From: Terriglobales bacterium
Lineage (GTDB): Bacteria > Acidobacteriota > Terriglobia > Terriglobales > Acidobacteriaceae
Assembly (NCBI GenBank): GCA_035487355.1
Contig: DATHMF010000034.1
Span: 45,791-109,790, forward strand
Direction: 5' to 3'
Length of the DNA: 64,000 bases
Part shown: piece by piece, positions 27,402-37,351 of the stretch
How positions within the stretch are numbered: position 1 is the first letter of the stretch
Layout: every line of letters begins with the position of its first letter
The notes under the pieces: model-generated
What the model saw: the letters and a program-made list of their open reading frames with translations, nothing else
What the model was told of the DNA's origin: nothing
Database searches by the model: none
Translations under genes and position numbers: made by a program

Positions 27402-29102
27402 TTATTTCTTACCAGAAAGAATTCCTCCTGCTGCTGGAAAAATTTCAATGCAAGATGGCTCTGAAGAGACACGATACAAATCGAAAACGGGTGAACGAAA
27501 AGAAGTATCGGGCTGCAGCATACTCTCTCCGGAACAGCGCACGCGCGTTCCCTGCCCCTGCGCTGCCCGCGCCTGCATGATTTGTATCAGTTCCTTGAAG
27601 CTGTCTTTCTTTGTGACCAGAAAATGCTCTTGCTGGGGAACGTTGCCGGCATCGTAGCTGGGAATCTCCCGGTTAAAATAAAATCCCAGCCCGTATTCAA
27701 TTTCACGCGGCACTTGAAAGACCGCCACCGGCAGCTTACTGCCGGCCAAATACCTGGCCACGGGACGCGCCGACTGTGTAGCGTCAATCACCGGGGTTGC
27801 AGTCTTTAACAGAACACCGGTTGCAGCCACCGCAATAAACAAGGTGCTGGCAATCATCATCTGCCAGCCTCGCCAAAACCCCAGCGCAATCATGCCTGCC
27901 GCTAAAATCGCGGCCACCACCAGTGGCACTGTCAACATACTGACAGAAGGCATCTCGTGAGTTTGCAAAATGGCAGGCGCCAAAAGAACGAATGCTGCAA
28001 CCCCAGCCACGCTAAGCGCATGAACAATCCATAAGGCATAATTCCGCGTCTTTACAGTGGATTGATGCGTGAAATACAAAACCGTCAACAGGACCCACGC
28101 AGGAATTGCAGGCAGAATGTAGCCGGGAAGCTTAGATTGCGATAGGGAAAAAAAGACGACTGGGACCACGGCCCAAATCGCCAGAAATTTTCCCAGATCA
28201 TCGGCGGTGGCTTCGTCTTTCGCAACTGCACTCCTCCGAAAAAAATCCCGTGCTACCCTGACCCACGCCGCCAGTGCAAATACCGTCCAGGGAAGCAATC
28301 CCAGCAACAAGACGGGAAGGTAATACCAGAAAGGCTGCTCGTGATGATAGAGATTGGTTCCAAAGCGCGCCAGGTTCTGCCGCAAAATAAATTCCGAGAA
28401 GAACTGTGGATTCCTCAACTGCACCAGCACATACCACGGCATTGCTGTCAGAAGAAAGACCAGAATGCCGGGAATCCATAGCGTCTGTAGAACGAGACGC
28501 ACATCCCAGCGCAACAGCGCAAAACAGATGATGATCAACCCCGCCAGCGCCGGCGCTATTGGTCCCTTGGCCAGCATGCCTGCGGCCGTAAAAAAATAAA
28601 ACCCAAGCAGCCACTTTTTCTCTTGTGTTTGGAACCACGCCAGCCAGGCCAGCAATCCCATGGTGAAGCATGCGGCCAGCGGCATGTCGGTAGAACCGGC
28701 GCGGGCAAAGGCCAATAGCGCTGCACTGGAGCAGGCAATCAATACAACATGAAGCTGCGCGCCGGGGCGGAAGCGACGTATGAAGAGATGGAGAGCAGCA
28801 ACCATCAACGAGGCAAGCAGGGCCACCGGAATACGTGCCGCCCAGTCGCTCACTCCCAAAGCGCGATAGCTGAGCATGGCACCCCAGTAATAAAGAACGG
28901 GCTTTTCCAGCCAGACCCGGCTATAGAGTGTGGGCGATACCCAGTCGTGGCGTGCAAGCATCTCGCGGGCGATCTGTGCGTAGCGGGGCTCATCAGCGCC
29001 CACCAGGCCAAAGGCAGCCAATCCATAAAAAAAGAAGAAGGCGCAGAATACGCCCACTACGACCCACTCGTGAAGCCGCGCTCTGCCTTGCGATGGGTTC
29101 AT
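27402..29102 (-). CDS. GT39/ArnT-like membrane glycosyltransferase
   Basis: 566 residues with about 12 helices. The first external loop has LVGADEPRYAQIAREML (the ArnT/PMT acidic pair), followed by SRVWLEKPVLYYWG and RAGSTDMPLA. This matches 4-amino-arabinose or hexose transferases using undecaprenyl-phosphate sugars; the acceptor is unknown. The ATG at 29102 overlaps the nrnA stop by 4 nt, so it is at the distal end of the rimP-infB operon. Confidence 0.85.
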   Translation of the reverse strand: MNPSQGRARLHEWVVVGVFCAFFFFYGLAAFGLVGADEPRYAQIAREMLARHDWVSPTLYSRVWLEKPVLYYWGAMLSYRALGVSDWAARIPVALLASLMVAALHLFIRRFRPGAQLHVVLIACSSAALLAFARAGSTDMPLAACFTMGLLAWLAWFQTQEKKWLLGFYFFTAAGMLAKGPIAPALAGLIIICFALLRWDVRLVLQTLWIPGILVFLLTAMPWYVLVQLRNPQFFSEFILRQNLARFGTNLYHHEQPFWYYLPVLLLGLLPWTVFALAAWVRVARDFFRRSAVAKDEATADDLGKFLAIWAVVPVVFFSLSQSKLPGYILPAIPAWVLLTVLYFTHQSTVKTRNYALWIVHALSVAGVAAFVLLAPAILQTHEMPSVSMLTVPLVVAAILAAGMIALGFWRGWQMMIASTLFIAVAATGVLLKTATPVIDATQSARPVARYLAGSKLPVAVFQVPREIEYGLGFYFNREIPSYDAGNVPQQEHFLVTKKDSFKELIQIMQARAAQGQGTRVRCSGESMLQPDTSFRSPVFDLYRVSSEPSCIEIFPAAGGILSGKK

Positions 29103-30067
29103 GAATGAGGCTGGGTTGAGGAAACCCGCGCGATGGCGCAACGCAGCTTGCCCAAGACGAATTCTTCCGCAGCCGGCAAAGGACCTTCCACCGAGCATCC
29201 ACTGGCACATTCATGGCCACCGCCGCCGAGTTCATCGGCAACCGCCGCCACGTTGACCGCTCCCTTGCTGCGCAAGCTCACGCGAAACCTGCCGTTCTCC
29301 AGCTCGCGAAAAAATGCCGCGACCTCAATGCCCGCGTTGCCCAAGGCGTAATTCACCAGGCCTTCGCAATCTTCATCGGCGGCCTGGCAATTGGACATAT
29401 CCTCGCGGGTCACGTGCATCCATGCCAGCACTCCATCCCGCTTCAGATTGCGCAGCGCCGCGCCCAGCAACAAGGTCTTGGAAATCGGATTGGAAAAATA
29501 AACCGCCTGCCCAACCCGCACGGGATCGGCGCCGGAGCGCACCAACTCCTCCGCCAGGGCAAAGGTGCGCTGATTGGTCCCGGCAAAACGGAATGATCCC
29601 GTGTCGGTCACGACTGCGGTGTAAAGGCAGGTTGCAATGTCGGGTGTAATCTTCACGCCGGCCTTACGCGCCAATTGAAAAATCATCTCGGCTGTGGCGC
29701 ACGCGGAAGGATCAATCCAATTCAAGTTTGCGAACGGACGCCCGCTGGCATGGTGATCAATGTTGATAAGGAAGCGGCGCTCGAGCCCGCGTAGACGGGT
29801 GCGCTGCAGGCTGTCACATTCAAGAATAATGGCGGCTTCGCCGCGGCCGTTGATCTCCGAGGCCTGGATCACCGAATCGGCCCAAGGCAGGCGCCGGTAG
29901 AGCACCGGCACGCCATCGCTCAGGACGATCTGTGTCTGCTTGCCTAATGATTGCAGGATCTGCGAACAGGCCAGCACGGAACCGATGGCGTCGCCATCGG
30001 GACGGGCGTGGGAGGTCAGCACGAACGACTCGTGCTCATTGATCTTCTTGATGACCTCGCCCACCAT
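29099..30067 (-). CDS. nrnA: DHH/DHHA1 phosphoesterase, NrnA-like oligoribonuclease/pAp phosphatase
   Basis: 322 residues. The DHH domain shows SHARPDGDAIGS, ILECDS, INIDHHASG and VVTDTGSFRF in order. The DHHA1 domain at the C-terminus ends with DELGGGGHECASGC. NrnA degrades 2-5 nt RNA and dephosphorylates pAp. It is typically next to rbfA, as here (45 nt downstream). Confidence 0.92.
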   Translation of the reverse strand: MVGEVIKKINEHESFVLTSHARPDGDAIGSVLACSQILQSLGKQTQIVLSDGVPVLYRRLPWADSVIQASEINGRGEAAIILECDSLQRTRLRGLERRFLINIDHHASGRPFANLNWIDPSACATAEMIFQLARKAGVKITPDIATCLYTAVVTDTGSFRFAGTNQRTFALAEELVRSGADPVRVGQAVYFSNPISKTLLLGAALRNLKRDGVLAWMHVTREDMSNCQAADEDCEGLVNYALGNAGIEVAAFFRELENGRFRVSLRSKGAVNVAAVADELGGGGHECASGCSVEGPLPAAEEFVLGKLRCAIARVSSTQPHS

Positions 30068-30111
30068 TGGATTCTGCCCTCTACCTTTAAAAAACTTTAT
30101 TTTAAAAACCC

Positions 30112-30471
30112 TTATTTTCTCTTCTTGATGCGCTGCAACAGTTTCTCGATCCGATCCTGGCGCGCCGTGGAAGTATCGAGCTGAAAGAAAAGCTCCGGTG
30201 CATGACGCAGCCCGAGCCGCTCTACCAGTTTGTGCCGGATGAAGCCTCGCGCCGCATTCAGCCCCTCAACGGTGTCGTCCGCTTCCTGCTCGGTCCCTTC
30301 CGCTTCCACAAACACACGCGCCGATTTGCCGTCGCTCGCAAGCAATACCTCGCTCACCGTGGCCAGGCCGATGCGCGGATCGCCCAGTTCGCCTTCAATC
30401 AAGGCTCCGATCTCGTCACGCAACGCGTCTGCCATGCGCTCGCGGCGATGCTGTACATTACGGTTCTGCAT
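30112..30471 (-). CDS. rbfA: Ribosome-binding factor A
   Basis: 119 residues with the RbfA KH-like fold: RRERMADALRDEIGALI, DPRIGLATVSEV, AARGFIRHKLVERLGLRHAPEL and the C-terminal DRIEKLL. It binds the 30S subunit for 16S rRNA 5' maturation. It sits in the usual infB-rbfA-nrnA order. Confidence 0.93.
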   Translation of the reverse strand: MQNRNVQHRRERMADALRDEIGALIEGELGDPRIGLATVSEVLLASDGKSARVFVEAEGTEQEADDTVEGLNAARGFIRHKLVERLGLRHAPELFFQLDTSTARQDRIEKLLQRIKKRK

Positions 30472-30623
30472 AAACTTGTTTGAAAGGGGGGACTAGTTTC
30501 CAATAGTTGTTTACAGGCTATTTTACTGGAGTCTTGGCCGCCAATGCCAAGAATTCACATTTAGAACGTGCTCAGGCTACTTCCTCTTTTGGCAAGCCCC
30601 AGATCACAGTTCCCAGTCTCGGA

Positions 30624-30914
30624 TCATAAATACTCAACCCAAATATCTGTGATCTCCGCCCCGGTGGTGTTGGCAACGCGATGGGCTTCGCGCTCCACGT
30701 TCTGCATGAGGCCCTCCAGATAATCCCGCGAGCCGGAAATACTGACGACTGCTATAGTGGCCCGCTGCCATAAATCGGTCGCCTCCATCTCAGCTACGGA
30801 AACATTAAATTTCGCCCGCAGCCGGTCTTTCATGCTGCGCACCACCTGGCGCTTGTCTTTGAGCGAGTGCGCGCCTTCGATGCGGAGCTCGAGGGTGAGA
30901 GAGGCAATAGGCAT
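30624..30914 (-). CDS. ylxP: DUF503/YlxP-like protein
   Basis: 96 residues with the DUF503 pattern LELRIEGAHSLKDKRQVVRSMKDRLRAKFNVSVAE and a C-terminal ITDIWVEYL. This small protein typically lies between infB and rbfA. The ATG at 30914 shares its A with the stop of the toxin-like gene (TGATG) and has no ribosome site of its own, so its translation probably depends on the upstream pair. Confidence 0.88.
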   Translation of the reverse strand: MPIASLTLELRIEGAHSLKDKRQVVRSMKDRLRAKFNVSVAEMEATDLWQRATIAVVSISGSRDYLEGLMQNVEREAHRVANTTGAEITDIWVEYL

Positions 30915-31246
30915 CAGAACAACACTAGAAACGACTTCTGCGTATCTTCTGCAAATTGTCTCAACCGGATTGCGTGCTTGCGAAGCAGATCCGCGACCGT
31001 CCGGGTCGCACAATTTCCCGTTCGTATTAAGACAACTTTAGGTGGAAATCCCTGCAGCAAGGATCGCCTCTGAAATCCAACATCTTTAGTAACAATGATG
31101 AAACCATTTTTATGCGCGAAATCCCAGACGAGGTTGTCGTCAGCGGCTGATAAACCAACGAACCGTACGTGCGCCGATTCCGCAAAAAGATCTTCCAGTG
31201 CTTTTACAAGCTCATGGGAAAGATTTTGATCGAAGAGCAGTTTCAC
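30914..31246 (-). CDS. DUF5615 PIN-like toxin-type protein
   Basis: 110 residues. The PIN-like acidic residues are present: LLFDQNLS (Asp6), SAADDNLVW (Asp41/42) and VTKDVGF (Asp60). DUF5615 proteins pair with DUF433 antitoxins in putative VapC-like systems and are expected to be RNases. It overlaps its partner by 4 nt (ATGA) and the downstream ylxP by 1 nt. Function inferred from family and pairing. Confidence 0.82.
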   Translation of the reverse strand: MKLLFDQNLSHELVKALEDLFAESAHVRFVGLSAADDNLVWDFAHKNGFIIVTKDVGFQRRSLLQGFPPKVVLIRTGNCATRTVADLLRKHAIRLRQFAEDTQKSFLVLF

Positions 31247-31467
31247 GCGGGAAGGTAAACAGTTTTGCGACCCGCATCAGCTGCAAAAGCCAGGGCCGCG
31301 CGGATATCTTCCCGCGTCAGGTCGGGAAAATCATGCAAAATTTCATCTTCAGACATGCCTGATGCTAAATAATCAAGAATGTCATACACGGAAATACGTA
31401 AGCCACGGATGCATGGCTGTCCACCCAGCTTGCCAGGCTCTATCGTGATGTACTTTCGGTAGTCCAT
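31243..31467 (-). CDS. DUF433 antitoxin-type protein
   Basis: 74 residues: MDYRKYITIEPGKLGGQPCIRG at the N-terminus, then ISVYDILDYLASGMSEDEILHDFPDLTREDI, the helix-turn-helix-like DUF433 signature. It is the probable antitoxin/DNA-binding partner of the PIN-like gene. The ATG at 31467 matches the usual family start; an upstream TTG is less likely. It lies 81 nt after the infB stop. Confidence 0.82.
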   Translation of the reverse strand: MDYRKYITIEPGKLGGQPCIRGLRISVYDILDYLASGMSEDEILHDFPDLTREDIRAALAFAADAGRKTVYLPA

Positions 31468-31547
31468 ACAGGCTAAATTAGCCCAGTCATAGGGCGTTTT
31501 CAATTAAAAACAACAGCACACTCTGGTACCGACCCCGCCCAGAAGGC

Positions 31548-34460
31548 CTACGCAATCGCTTCCGCCGACACGCGTTCGCTCATGAAGGCCTCAATAACGT
31601 CGCCTATTTTGATATCGCTGTAGTTGGCGATGCTTAAGCCGCACTCCATGCCGTTGCGGACCTCGGCCGCGTCGTCTTTGAAACGGCGCAGCGAGCCGAC
31701 CTTGCCGGTAAAGATGACTACGTTATCGCGCAGCAGGCGGACCAGGGAATCGCGTTTGATGATGCCATCCTGCACGAAGCAGCCGGCTATGGTTCCCGCT
31801 TTGGGAACTTTGAAGGTATTGCGTACCTCGGCCCGGCCCAGGTAGGTTTCCTTGATGACAGGCTCGAGCAGCCCGGTCATGGCTTTCTTGATCTCGTCCT
31901 GCAGTTCGTAGATGATGGAGTGCAGGCGGATATCCACCTTTTCCTGGTCGGCCAACTCCTGCGCCTTGCGCTCGGGACGGACGTTAAAGCCGATGATGAT
32001 GGCGTTCGATGCAGAAGCCAGCAACACGTCGGTTTCTGTGATGGCCCCGACGCCGGTGTGCAGGACCTTGATCTTGACCTTTTCATTGGAGAGTTTGGAG
32101 AGCGAGTCGGCCAACACTTCGACTGAACCCTGCACATCGCCTTTGAGGATGATGGGCAGCTCTTTCATGCCAGCGGTCTTCAACTGCTCCGCCAGGCCTT
32201 CCAGCGACAAACGTGAGGACTTGGCCAGCGTCGCCTCGCGCGCCTTGGCCTCGCGATATTGGGCAATCTGTTTGGCTTTGTCACGGTCAGCAACCACGCT
32301 GAGCTGGTCGCCTGCCTGCGGCAAGCCCTCGAGTCCCAGGACTTCTACCGGGGTTGAAGGCGGGGCCTGATCCACGGCATTGCCGCGATCATCGAACATG
32401 GCGCGCACCTTGCCGTAGGTGTTGCCCACAATGAAGGTATCGCCGTTGCGCAGGGTGCCGTTCTGCACCAGCACGGTGGCCACGGCGCCGCGTCCGCGGT
32501 CGAGCTTGGCTTCCAGCACTGCGCCGGTTGCCAGACGCTCGGGGGCAGCCTTCAGTTCACCCAAGTCAGCTACCAGGCAAATCATTTCCATCAGCAGATT
32601 CAGATTGGTCTTCTTCTTTGCGGAGACTTCGACGAAAACGGTCTTGCCTCCCCAATCTTCCGGCACCAGGCCACGATCGGCAAGTTGCTTCTTCGGACGC
32701 TCCGGCATCGCACCCGGTTTATCAATCTTGTTGATGGCAACAATGATGGGCACGTTAGCAGCGGCGGCGTGATCAATGGCTTCCACGGTCTGTGGCATGA
32801 CACCGTCATCGGCTGCGACCACCAGTACGACGATATCCGTCACCTTGGCGCCGCGCGCACGCATGCGCGTAAAGGCTTCGTGACCTGGAGTATCGAGGAA
32901 GACGATCTCGCGTCCGAAGGCGGGCGAGTTGGTGTCCACAATTTTTACCTTGTAGGCCCCGATGTGCTGTGTAATGCCTCCCGCTTCACCGCCGGCAACA
33001 TTCGTTTCGCGAATGGCATCGAGCAACGAAGTTTTGCCGTGATCAACGTGACCCATGATGGTGACCACAGGCGGACGGGCATGGCGGCGTCCGGCATCTT
33101 CATTCTTCTCTAGGCCAGCTTCCACCATCTGCTCGGCGTGCTGCTCAAAGCTGATAACGCTGGTATCGGCCCCGAACTGGCGTGACATCTCGCTTGCCAG
33201 CTCCGAATCCAAAGTCTGGTTGATGGAAGCAAACACACCGCGCGCCAGCAGGCGGGCGATAACGTCTTTAGGACGCACTTCCAGCTTTTCCGCCAGGTCC
33301 TTAACGCTGATGCCTTCGGTAATCGTGATCGAGCGGGTAATCGGCAGCGGCTCGTTGGAAACTGCGGCCATGGTAGGCGGCGGAACAAAGCCCTTCATCG
33401 GGCCTTCTTTTACACCGCGCGGAACATAGCGCTGTCCAGGACGGCGTGCAGCCCCGCCAGCGGGCCGGCGCGTGCCTTCCGGTGGTGGCGGCAGGGCAGC
33501 GCCTGCTCCAGGTCCGGGGCGCGCTCCCATAGGCCGCACTCCCGTCGGAGACATGCGCGTGGGATGCAAGCGGCGCTCTCCTGGACGCAAAGGCGGTTTA
33601 GCTCCCGGCATGGATGGCCGTTGCCGTTGGAATATTGGTTGGCCTGGCACCGGACGCCCAGGCGCAGAACGCTGTCCTATCGGCTGTCCCGGTTGCACGG
33701 TTGCGCGCGGTTGTACGGGCGCCAAGTATACCGGGCGCGGTCCCGTCTGCGGAGTAATCACGCGGCGGGGCGGTGGAACCGCTGCAGCCGGCTTATGCGC
33801 TGTAGGCGGAGCCGATGCAGCCGGAGCCGAAGTCACAGGCGGGCGCGGCACATTCGCTACAACCGGTGGCGCTACCGGCGCAGCCGCTTGCGGAGGAGGA
33901 GCAGGCGTAGCGGGTGGCACCGGCGGCCGTTCCGCTGACGGTCTTTCTATAACTGGAGCTACGAACTTCGGCGCGGGCGCTGGCGCAGGCTGCTCAACAG
34001 GTGCGGGCACAACGGCGGTGACAGGCTTGGCTGCCACTGGAACTACAGGCTTGGGAGGAACAGGAGGCGCCGGCTTCGCGACCGGCGGCGGTACGGAGAT
34101 TTCTGTCGTGGCCTTTTTACTGATGGCCTTCAGCACGTCTCCGGGTTTGGAAATTTTAGAGAGATCAATCTTGGTCCTGATCTCATCGGCCACGCCGCCT
34201 TTGGATCTCGACTTCTCTGCAGCGGCCTTTTCCACTTCTCCCTGGAAGTGCTTGCGCACGCGTTCAACTTGATCAGCCTCAAGCGAGCTGGAGTGGCTCT
34301 TCTTGTCATCAACACCAATCGTTGGCAGATAGTCGAGGATCGCCTTGCTTTTGACTTCCAGTTCTCTGGCCAGATCGTTAATGCGAATTTTATCCATTCC
34401 GTCCTGTGTTACTTTCTTAGCGTCGTTGCTTCCTTGTAACTCTTCTTGCTCTACTGGCAT
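31548..34460 (-). CDS. infB: Translation initiation factor IF-2
   Basis: 970 residues. The N-terminus has an IF2_N module ([17 protein letters not shown]), then a long Pro/Ala-rich linker (about 115-390), a second IF2_N module ([18 protein letters not shown]), and the GTPase domain with [22 protein letters not shown] and NKID. Domains II, III and the fMet-tRNA-binding C-terminus follow. It delivers fMet-tRNA to the 30S subunit. An internal Met 22 codons in (34397), just after AGGACGG, is an alternative start and gives the classic N-terminus. Confidence 0.95.
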   Translation of the reverse strand: MPVEQEELQGSNDAKKVTQDGMDKIRINDLARELEVKSKAILDYLPTIGVDDKKSHSSSLEADQVERVRKHFQGEVEKAAAEKSRSKGGVADEIRTKIDLSKISKPGDVLKAISKKATTEISVPPPVAKPAPPVPPKPVVPVAAKPVTAVVPAPVEQPAPAPAPKFVAPVIERPSAERPPVPPATPAPPPQAAAPVAPPVVANVPRPPVTSAPAASAPPTAHKPAAAVPPPRRVITPQTGPRPVYLAPVQPRATVQPGQPIGQRSAPGRPVPGQPIFQRQRPSMPGAKPPLRPGERRLHPTRMSPTGVRPMGARPGPGAGAALPPPPEGTRRPAGGAARRPGQRYVPRGVKEGPMKGFVPPPTMAAVSNEPLPITRSITITEGISVKDLAEKLEVRPKDVIARLLARGVFASINQTLDSELASEMSRQFGADTSVISFEQHAEQMVEAGLEKNEDAGRRHARPPVVTIMGHVDHGKTSLLDAIRETNVAGGEAGGITQHIGAYKVKIVDTNSPAFGREIVFLDTPGHEAFTRMRARGAKVTDIVVLVVAADDGVMPQTVEAIDHAAAANVPIIVAINKIDKPGAMPERPKKQLADRGLVPEDWGGKTVFVEVSAKKKTNLNLLMEMICLVADLGELKAAPERLATGAVLEAKLDRGRGAVATVLVQNGTLRNGDTFIVGNTYGKVRAMFDDRGNAVDQAPPSTPVEVLGLEGLPQAGDQLSVVADRDKAKQIAQYREAKAREATLAKSSRLSLEGLAEQLKTAGMKELPIILKGDVQGSVEVLADSLSKLSNEKVKIKVLHTGVGAITETDVLLASASNAIIIGFNVRPERKAQELADQEKVDIRLHSIIYELQDEIKKAMTGLLEPVIKETYLGRAEVRNTFKVPKAGTIAGCFVQDGIIKRDSLVRLLRDNVVIFTGKVGSLRRFKDDAAEVRNGMECGLSIANYSDIKIGDVIEAFMSERVSAEAIA

Positions 34461-34577
34461 TGTGGATCTCTCTCATCTCCGGCCCTTGCCGAGTAGATAT
34501 GTAGTTTAGCTACGTCCCTAAAAACTCTTGCATTGCTGTCATCTCGCGGCCTTGACCGCGAGAGACCCCTTTAACAC

Positions 34578-36089
34578 TTACTCTTCCGGCTTCTTTTCTT
34601 CTGCAGTGGCTTCCGCGTTGGCTGCGTCTGAGCCAGCTTCACCAGCATCGCTGGCCTGAGGCTCTTCTTCCTGGACTTGTTGAACTTGGCCTTCGGCTAC
34701 CTCGGTTGCCTCTGCTGCCGGAGAATTCTCTACTTCAGCCGGGGCTGCTGTGGCCTCGACCGATTCTTCGCCGGCCGGTGCTGCCGCCTGTCCAGCCTCC
34801 AGGCTGGCAAAATAACTGTTGACCGCAAGGCTGATCTTTTCCACCGTCTTGGGTCCAATGCCGGGAATGGCTTCGAGTTGCTCCGGCGTCATATCGGCCA
34901 AAGACTCGACTGTGGTGATGCCGGCAGCCACCAGCTTTTCCACCAGGCCTTCTCCCAAATCTGGGACTTGCTCGATAGGCGTTTGTGGTGTGCTCACCAG
35001 CGAAGCCATCTGCAGCTCCACTTCCTGGCGCTTCTCTTCTTCGCTCTTGATATCAATCTTCCAACCCAGCAGCTTGGCGGCCAGGCGGACGTTTTGTCCC
35101 TTCTTGCCGATAGCGAGGGAGAGCTGACTGTCATCCACAATCACTTCGAGGTGCTTATCGCCGGAGTCGAGCACCGACACCCGGCTGACTTTCGCTGGCT
35201 GCAACGCCTTTTCCGCAAAGGTCACCGCATCTTCGTGGTACTCGATGATGTCAATTTTCTCGCCGCGCAGCTCGCGAATGATGGATTGCACCCGCATTCC
35301 CTTCATGCCCACGCATGCGCCCACTGAATCCACGTCTTTATCTTTCGACATGACCGCAATCTTGGTGCGCTCGCCGGCCTCGCGCGCGATGGCACGGATG
35401 ACCACCGTGCCGTCGTAGATCTCCGGCACTTCCGTCTGGAACAGGTTCTGTACCAACTCTGGCGCGGCGCGGGAAACAATCAGCCCCGGCCCCTTGCTGG
35501 CTTTTTCTACCCGGGCGATGACTACACGCACGCGCTCGCCAACTGCAAACGACTCCAGTCGTGATTGCTCCTTGCGCGGCATGCGGGCCTCGGTCTTGCC
35601 CACTTCGAAAATCACGTCCGGACCTTCAATGCGCTTCACAGTGGCGGTCACCACCTGGCCGCTTTTGTCGTTGTATTCGTTGAAAACCGTGTCGCGCTCG
35701 GCTTCGCGTACTTTCTGGAAGATCACCTGCTTGGCAATCTGCGCAGAGATGCGCCCCAGGCCCGACGGGCTGGTGAGCGCGTGGCTGGCGCGATGAAAAC
35801 GCACTTCGCCGCCTACCTCCACGTTAGGATCGCTCTTGCGCGCCTCTTCCAGGGTGACTTGCAGGTTCGCGTCCTCGACCTGCTCGGGCATCTCCACGAC
35901 GCTCTTGACCGCATACACGTCAATGGCTCCGGTCTCTTTATCCAGTGCGCCGCGCAGAGTCTCCTGCGTCTTCAGATTTTTGCGCGTGGCCACAGCAATG
36001 GCATCTTCCACCGCGTTCACTACAATTTGCGGATCAATGCCCTTCTCGCGGCTCAACCCTTCGATTTGCTGATAAAGCAGACTTGCCAT
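34578..36089 (-). CDS. nusA: Transcription termination/antitermination factor NusA
   Basis: 503 residues: N-terminal RNA polymerase-binding domain, S1 domain (about 130-200), KH domains with GACVGMKGMRVQ and AIGKKGQNVRLA, then a helix-hairpin-helix repeat (LEAIPGIGPKTVEKI) and an acidic/Ala-rich tail of about 75 residues. It controls pausing and termination. It is between rimP and infB as usual. The long acidic tail is a lineage feature. Confidence 0.95.
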   Translation of the reverse strand: MASLLYQQIEGLSREKGIDPQIVVNAVEDAIAVATRKNLKTQETLRGALDKETGAIDVYAVKSVVEMPEQVEDANLQVTLEEARKSDPNVEVGGEVRFHRASHALTSPSGLGRISAQIAKQVIFQKVREAERDTVFNEYNDKSGQVVTATVKRIEGPDVIFEVGKTEARMPRKEQSRLESFAVGERVRVVIARVEKASKGPGLIVSRAAPELVQNLFQTEVPEIYDGTVVIRAIAREAGERTKIAVMSKDKDVDSVGACVGMKGMRVQSIIRELRGEKIDIIEYHEDAVTFAEKALQPAKVSRVSVLDSGDKHLEVIVDDSQLSLAIGKKGQNVRLAAKLLGWKIDIKSEEEKRQEVELQMASLVSTPQTPIEQVPDLGEGLVEKLVAAGITTVESLADMTPEQLEAIPGIGPKTVEKISLAVNSYFASLEAGQAAAPAGEESVEATAAPAEVENSPAAEATEVAEGQVQQVQEEEPQASDAGEAGSDAANAEATAEEKKPEE

Positions 36090-36117
36090 AAATCCCTGTC
36101 CTTACTGTGAAAAAACC

Positions 36118-36232
36118 CTTTTTAGCTGTTGATTCTCAACTCTTGGCTTTGTTTCTTAGCTCTTAGCCTTTAGCTCTTTACGCTTGAAATCGACAATCGT
36201 ACTTCGTAAATCGTACTTCCTAAATCTCTGGC
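36118..36232. repeat. Heptad repeats between nusA and rimP
   Basis: Two runs: CTTAGCT/CTTAGCC/TTTAGCT (about 36150-36178) and AATCGTA/CTTCGTA/AATCGTA/CTTCCTA (about 36190-36230). The second overlaps the rimP stop, so its final Glu-Ile-stop codons are repeat DNA. Confidence 0.65.
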
Positions 36233-36720
36233 ACCAGGTGGGCCCGTTCAATATTGGCAAACTCAATTTCCACGTGCTGTGCCGCGCCAATCTTCATTTT
36301 TTTCTGTTTGCTCTTACTCAACTGCGCCACATCAAGCGTTACCCGCCCGTTGGCAAAACTTTGCAGCCGCCCTTGAAAGTGCCGGTTGTTGTTTACCGGC
36401 TCCCGCGTCATCAACTTCACCAGGCTGCCGGTAAAACGCTCAAAATCTGCCGGCTTCTGCAGCTTGCGATCAAGTCCGGGAGAAGATACTTCCAGCGTAT
36501 AGGTCCCGCCACCGACGGCATCTTCCACATCCAGGATCGTGCTCACCTCGCGGCTGAGGCTGGCGCAATCCTCGTGGGTCACCCCGCCGGGCTTGTCAAT
36601 GATGATGCGCAACGTGCGGCTTTTGCCTCCACCGCGCAACTCCACCTCTACCAGCTCCAGCGCCAGCGACTCTGCCACCCGCTGCGCAACCTGTTCCACC
36701 TGCTCAATCCCTACTGCCAT
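36220..36720 (-). CDS. rimP: Ribosome maturation factor RimP
   Basis: 166 residues with the RimP signature LELVEVELRGGGKSRTLRI and VSSPGLDRKLQKPADFERF. It helps 30S assembly. First gene of the rimP-nusA-infB unit. The start ATG at 36720 fits the usual length. Confidence 0.92.
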   Translation of the reverse strand: MAVGIEQVEQVAQRVAESLALELVEVELRGGGKSRTLRIIIDKPGGVTHEDCASLSREVSTILDVEDAVGGGTYTLEVSSPGLDRKLQKPADFERFTGSLVKLMTREPVNNNRHFQGRLQSFANGRVTLDVAQLSKSKQKKMKIGAAQHVEIEFANIERAHLVPEI

Positions 36721-37351
36721 GTCTAGCTCTTAGCGCTGGGCCATAAGCTCCGAGCCAATGGCCTTTTGTGAATCATCTGACGCCCACCAGCTCTCAAGCC
36801 CGGTTGACGTCCCCTTGTATCTTTAAAAGTTGTAATCCTGACAAGGCGCTCTTACGCCGAAGGAAGCCCTATGCTGCATCAAGGCATTCCTGAAGGGCCT
36901 TTACTCAAAAGACTCTTTGACGGTATTGCCTTGAAGCGAAACAACTTAGCAACTTACGAAACGCCGTTTCGCCTCTAAGAAATTTTCTGCAATAAAAAAT
37001 GGGCTCGCGCCCACTGGTTTCTTCCGCCAATCGGGTTTTCCCGGCGCCTCCGCACTGCACGCCGGGCGAGGCTACTGCACGTGTTTAATGATACGCCCCC
37101 GCGCGGCGTATCGCAAGGGAAGCAACCCATTAATTAATGATGAAAATTTGCCTAAAATGGGTTCCAGCAGTCTTTATGTTTTGTATCAGGCTTTTGCTTT
37201 GTATCAGGGCACGAGTTTAGAGGTGCGGAAAAACTCAATTCCAGTGGAGTCTTTCGGAGGGGCACAGCTTTAGCTGTGCCGTAAGCCCCTGCCGATGGCA
37301 ATACCCGCCCAAAATGCCGGCGCGAGAGAAATCCTGAGCCCTTTTTTCTTT
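36721..37351. other. Long leader/spacer upstream of rimP
   Basis: 631 bp with no supported gene. It holds a minus-strand terminator-like hairpin (36993-37013), a perfect 15-bp palindrome CGAAACG-C-CGTTTCG near 36957-36971, and a GGCACAGCT-TT-AGCTGTGCC hairpin near 37261-37280. It probably carries the operon promoter. Confidence 0.55.
36993..37013 (-). terminator. Terminator-like hairpin upstream of rimP
   Basis: On the minus strand: TGGGC-GCGA-GCCCA followed by TTTTTTATT. Small stem but a clean U-tract. It could end transcripts from the upstream minus-strand gene or act as an attenuator of the rimP operon. Confidence 0.5.

Noticed and set aside
33472..34272. 266-residue open frame antisense to infB
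   Set aside because: Low-complexity shadow of the Pro/Ala-rich linker of IF-2.
36721..37351. tRNA or other stable RNA upstream of rimP
   Set aside because: Looked for a cloverleaf with TTCGA loop and CCA-side pairing; none found.
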